From Methanobacteriota archaeon (GTDB taxonomy: Archaea > Methanobacteriota > Methanobacteria > Methanobacteriales > Methanobacteriaceae), in NCBI GenBank assembly GCA_023436175.1, contig JAEZKE010000053.1, positions 1 to 25,407 on the forward strand: a stretch of DNA of 25,407 nucleotides, written 5' to 3'. Position 1 is the first letter of the stretch. The number at the start of each line of letters is the position of its first letter. Shown here in pieces: positions 22,410 through 25,407 of this stretch. The translations under genes and the position numbers were made by a program. The notes beneath the pieces were generated by a model. It saw nothing but the letters and a program-made list of their open reading frames with translations, was not told where the DNA came from and did not search any database.

Positions 22410-23272
22410 TAATTCTTGATGAAAACACCAGATGCATTGTACAGGGAGTGACAGGAAAGCAGGGGTCTTTCCACTGCGAACAAATGCTTAATTACAATAC
22501 AAAAATCGTAGCAGGAACCTCTCCGGGCAAGGGAGGCCAAAAATGCGGACCTATAAATGTATATAATTCAATAGAAGAAGCAAAAGAAGAAAATCCAGAT
22601 ATTAACGCATCGATTATTTTTATTCCAGCACCATTTGCCAAAGATGCAGCATTTGAAGCTATTTCACAGCTGGATATTGTAACTATAATAACTGAACATA
22701 TCCCTGTGCATGACACTATGGAAATTGTAGAATATGCAAAAAGACATAATACTACTCTAATAGGTCCTAATACTCCAGGAATCATAACTCCTGGTGTTGG
22801 AAAGCTTGGAATAATGCCGACACATATCTTTAACAAGGGAAATATTGGGATAGTCTCAAGGAGCGGTACATTAACCTATGAAGTTGCAAACCAAATAACA
22901 AATGCAGGCATGGGTCAGAGTACATGTTTAGGTATTGGAGGAGACCCTGTTGTCGGGATGGATTTTGCAGATGTGCTACAAAGATTTGAAGATGACGATG
23001 GTACCGATGCAATGGTGATGATTGGTGAAATTGGAGGGAATGCTGAAGAAAAAGCGGCAGAGTATATAAGTAAAAATATATCAAAAACAGTTGTAGCTTA
23101 CATTGCAGGGGTTACTGCACCTCCAGGTAAAAGAATGGGGCATGCCGGTGCAATTATTGAAGGAGAAAGCGGAACTGCAAAAAGTAAAATATCTGCACTT
23201 GAAGAAGCAGGTGTAACTGTAGCTTCAGCACCTTCTGAAATTGTAAAAATTATAAAAGACGCATTAAAATAG
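22406..23272 (+). CDS. sucD: Succinyl-CoA synthetase (succinate-CoA ligase), alpha subunit
   Basis: 288 residues. The enzyme interconverts succinyl-CoA and succinate with nucleotide phosphorylation; in methanogens it belongs to the incomplete reductive TCA route. CoA-binding QGVTGKQGSFH and GTSPGKGGQ lie at the N-terminus, and the phospho-histidine is H246 in RMGHAGAIIEGESGTA. The start overlaps the preceding unknown gene by four bases. The beta subunit gene (sucC) is not adjacent, so it must lie elsewhere. Confidence 0.95.
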
Positions 23273-23299
23273 TTCTTATTATAATTTTAATTAAATTTT

Positions 23300-23362
23300 A
23301 TTTTATATAAAATACAAATAACTTAATTTAAAGTTGAAAAATAATTTTAAGTTTTTAAAAAC
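23300..23362. promoter_or_regulatory. hmgA promoter region with two palindromes
   Basis: ATTTTATATAAAAT (23300-23313, perfect 14-bp palindrome) includes a TATA box; GTTTTTAAAAAC (23351-23362, perfect 12-bp palindrome) lies near or just after the expected transcription start. GGTGAT at 23371-23376 is the ribosome binding site. Confidence 0.4.
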
Positions 23363-23380
23363 GCAATATCGGTGATAGTT

Positions 23381-24592
23381 ATGATAGATGAAAGAGAAAT
23401 AATAGATAAACTTAAGAAGGGGGAAATTAAACTTCGTGAAATTGAAAAATACGCGGATAACATTGATCAAGCAGTGGAAATCAGGCGAAAATTCATAGAA
23501 GAAGTAAGTAATTCTAAAATTGAACATTTATCAAATTATTCAATCGATATGGAAAGTGCATCTAAAAAGAACATTGAACAGCCCATAGGTGCGGTCCAAA
23601 TACCTGTTGGAATCGCAGGTCCTCTTAAAATTAATGGAGATTATGCCCAAGGAGAATTTTATGTACCCCTTGCAACATCTGAGGGAGCTCTTATAGCATC
23701 TATAAACCGAGGATGTTCTACTATAACTGGAGCCGGAGGGGCCACCACTAAGATAATTGATGACAAAATGACGAGGGCACCAGTTATAAAGGCTAAATCA
23801 TTAACTCACGCGATTGAAATTAAAACATGGATTGAAAACAACTTTAAAGAACTTAAAAAAGCAGCAGAAGTAACTACAAGGCATGGGAAACTTATAAAAA
23901 TTGATCCTGTACTTGTTGTCGGCAGATATGTTTACCCAAGATTTGTATTTACAACAGGAGATAGTATGGGTATGAATATGGTCACAATAGCAACTGAAGC
24001 CGCTTTAAGCCTTTTATCCCATAAAACAGATGCCCATGTAATTGCATCAAGTGGAAATGTCTGTGTGGATAAAAAACCGTCTGCTATAAACCTTGTAGAG
24101 GGAAGAGGTAAAAGCATGGTTGCAGAGGTCATCGTTCCAAAGGAAATCGTTGAGAAAAAGCTTAAATCAACATCCGAAGCTATTGTGGAAGTTAACACAT
24201 CTAAAAATCTCATAGGTTCTGCAATTTCTGGAAGTATGGGGTTCAATGCCCAGTATGCAAATATGATTGGGGCTATATTTTTAGCAACAGGACAGGACGA
24301 AGCCCACATAGTTGAGGGGAGCCTTGGAATAACTACTGCATCAAGAGAAGAAAATGGAGACCTTTATTTCTCAGTTACACTTCCGGATGTTCCAGTTGCA
24401 ACTGTCGGCGGCGGTACAAGTATTGGCACAGCCCGTGAGTGCCTTGAAATCATGGGAGTTTATGGAAATGAAAAGGTCCACAAGTTTGCTGAAATCATTG
24501 CAGGTACTGTTCTTGCCGGTGAACTTTCACTTATGGCTGCTTTGGCTGCAGGGCATTTAGCTAGGGCCCATAAGGAATTAGGAAGGGGTTAA
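23381..24592 (+). CDS. hmgA: 3-hydroxy-3-methylglutaryl-CoA reductase
   Basis: 403 residues from ATG 23381, placed four bases after GGTGAT; a GTG inside that site is not a credible start. The enzyme makes mevalonate with NADPH for archaeal isoprenoid lipids. Family blocks are intact: PIGAVQIPVGIAGPL, TSEGALIASINRG with catalytic E101, GDSMGMNMVT (NADPH-binding DxMG type), DKKPSAIN with the catalytic lysine (about 231), GQDEAH with D306, and GHLARAHKELGRG with H392. It is a soluble class I archaeal form with no membrane anchor. It is followed by its own terminator. Confidence 0.96.
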   Translation: MIDEREIIDKLKKGEIKLREIEKYADNIDQAVEIRRKFIEEVSNSKIEHLSNYSIDMESASKKNIEQPIGAVQIPVGIAGPLKINGDYAQGEFYVPLATSEGALIASINRGCSTITGAGGATTKIIDDKMTRAPVIKAKSLTHAIEIKTWIENNFKELKKAAEVTTRHGKLIKIDPVLVVGRYVYPRFVFTTGDSMGMNMVTIATEAALSLLSHKTDAHVIASSGNVCVDKKPSAINLVEGRGKSMVAEVIVPKEIVEKKLKSTSEAIVEVNTSKNLIGSAISGSMGFNAQYANMIGAIFLATGQDEAHIVEGSLGITTASREENGDLYFSVTLPDVPVATVGGGTSIGTARECLEIMGVYGNEKVHKFAEIIAGTVLAGELSLMAALAAGHLARAHKELGRG

Positions 24593-24594
24593 GA

Positions 24595-24631
24595 TTAAAT
24601 TATGAATTATTCATTTAATTATTTCTTTTTT
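24595..24631 (+). terminator. Hairpin and T6 terminator after hmgA
   Basis: ATGAAT (24602-24607) and ATTCAT (24609-24614) form a stem with outer TTAA/TTAA pairing, followed by a T6 run at 24626-24631. Confidence 0.5.
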
Positions 24632-24743
24632 ATTAATTCTCGAATTGTGTGTTGATTTGGACAGTTATAAAAATGCACATAGAAAAAACATAAATATGAT
24701 CAAATTACTAATACTCTAAAATAACTTTTTGTGTTGTACTCAT

Positions 24744-25079
24744 ATGACTCCAAATATATTTCTCGACCATATTTTACAATCTATCGAGCTCATCGAAGAT
24801 TATACAAATGACATAAATAAAGAAGACTTTTTAAATACTGATTTTATTCAGGATGCAGTGATTAGAAGGATTAAAATCATTGGAGAGTCGGTTAAGAATT
24901 TACCTCAAGATTTTAAAGATAAATATCCAGAAATTCCGTGGGAAACCCTTGCAAATGTCAGGAATGTTCTTGAGAATGAAGAATTCGATCTGGATGTAAT
25001 ATGGGAAACTGTAAAAAATGAAATTCCTGCACTTAAAACAGAAATTTTAAAAATAAATGAAGTTAAAATAACTTATTAA
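24744..25079 (+). CDS. HepT-like (HEPN, DUF86) protein with altered RNase motif
   Basis: 111 residues from ATG 24744; a TTG five codons earlier is possible. Most of the chain follows the HepT pattern: FLDHILQSIELIEDYT, DFIQDAVIRRIKIIGESVKNLP, EIPWETLANVRN and VIWETVKNEIP. HepT is the HEPN toxin of HepT-MntA toxin-antitoxin systems, where an RxxxxHxY motif carries the active site. Here the motif region reads RNVLENEEFDLD, with no His-x-Tyr, so it is probably inactive as an RNase. No MntA nucleotidyltransferase gene lies next to it in the window. It may be an orphan relic or a retained regulatory protein. Confidence 0.82.
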   Translation: MTPNIFLDHILQSIELIEDYTNDINKEDFLNTDFIQDAVIRRIKIIGESVKNLPQDFKDKYPEIPWETLANVRNVLENEEFDLDVIWETVKNEIPALKTEILKINEVKITY

Positions 25080-25148
25080 TATAAACATAAACATCTGATT
25101 TTATGAAAACACATCTCAAACAGATCGTATATTGGAGAAAAATAAGAA

Positions 25149-25407
25149 ATGAACATACGAGAATTAATTGAAGAATATTTTAAAATGAGTAGATATGTAG
25201 CTTTAGGTACTTTAGACGGAATTCTTGCAGTTATGGGTGTAACACTCGCTGCAAGTGGTGTAGCAAGTGCCGGGGGGCTTGAAATTTCTAATTTTGCTAT
25301 AGGTCTTACTGGATTAAGTGGGGGTATAGCTCTTGCAATGTCAAATGCATTTGGTTCTTTCATAGGTGAAAGGGCAGAAGAAGCAAGGACACTGCGTGAA
25401 CTTGAAG
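25149..25407 (+). CDS. CCC1/VIT1-family membrane transporter, N-terminal part (runs off the window)
   Basis: The ATG at 25149 follows GGAG at 25134-25137, and the frame is open to the last base, giving 86 residues. RYVALGTLDGILAVMGVTLAAS is the first helix block with the DG motif, and GLSGGIALAMSNAFGSFIGERAEEA is the second with an acidic start of the metal-binding loop. Both are typical of the vacuolar iron/manganese transporter (VIT1/CCC1) family, including the archaeal TIGR00267-type branch. Members carry Fe(II) or Mn(II) across membranes. The rest of the gene lies beyond the window. Confidence 0.88.
   Translation, partial: MNIRELIEEYFKMSRYVALGTLDGILAVMGVTLAASGVASAGGLEISNFAIGLTGLSGGIALAMSNAFGSFIGERAEEARTLRELE

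Noticed and set aside
25076..25363. Minus-strand open frame of 95 codons at the window end
   Set aside because: Antisense to the CCC1/VIT1-family gene, which has recognisable motifs on the + strand.

Overview
The window is AT-rich archaeal DNA that reads best as a chromosomal segment of a mesophilic methanogen of the order Methanobacteriales, probably Methanobacterium or a close relative. The evidence is a group 3 [NiFe]-hydrogenase pair of the methanogen Mvh type, archaeal small and large replication factor C subunits, an archaeal HMG-CoA reductase, GGTGAT-type ribosome binding sites, several GTG and TTG starts, and TATA boxes about 26 bases ahead of coding starts (leaderless genes). The genus is inference; no rRNA or tRNA gene is present. 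I saw no CRISPR array, no transposase gene and no clear prophage.

Layout. (1) 1-3131: the end of a ferredoxin-like gene, a V4R-domain protein and the small and large subunits of an Mvh-like hydrogenase, in one operon without mvhD inside it. (2) 3324-4679: a Roadblock/LC7 protein with a duplicated C-terminal motif. (3) 4789-7176: a copper/membrane island with three lipoprotein cupredoxins, a four-helix protein made of two duplicated halves carrying four histidines in cytochrome b-like spacing, and the manganese exporter MntP. (4) 7481-10014: the clamp loader genes rfcS and rfcL. (5) 10115-14928: an orphan PAS histidine kinase, a flavin-binding PPOX-like protein, a cysteine-rich winged-helix regulator, a PP-loop protein that has lost its ATP-binding loop, and a GXGXG beta-helix protein. 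(6) 15018-17144: divergent DUF368 and DedA polyprenyl-phosphate transporter candidates and a small membrane protein. (7) 17145-19765: a MITE-like insertion, an HtpX-like protease carrying an EF-hand loop, a tocopherol cyclase-like protein and a YwbE protein. (8) 19858-21149: aroD coupled to a secreted Ser/Lys peptidase-like lipoprotein. (9) 21672-24592: an unknown protein coupled to sucD, then hmgA. (10) 24744-25407: a HepT-like protein with an eroded active-site motif and the start of a CCC1/VIT1-family transporter.

Most genes are monocistronic or in pairs. The clearest functional units are the hydrogenase operon, the cupredoxin plus putative diheme protein pair, the RFC pair, the divergent DUF368/DedA pair, and the sucD pair. 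The most noteworthy signals are the duplicated four-histidine membrane protein beside the cupredoxins, the degenerate PP-loop protein, the 206-bp element with terminal inverted repeats and a 7-bp target duplication, the EF-hand inside a metalloprotease, and the palindrome cluster at 12181-12268.
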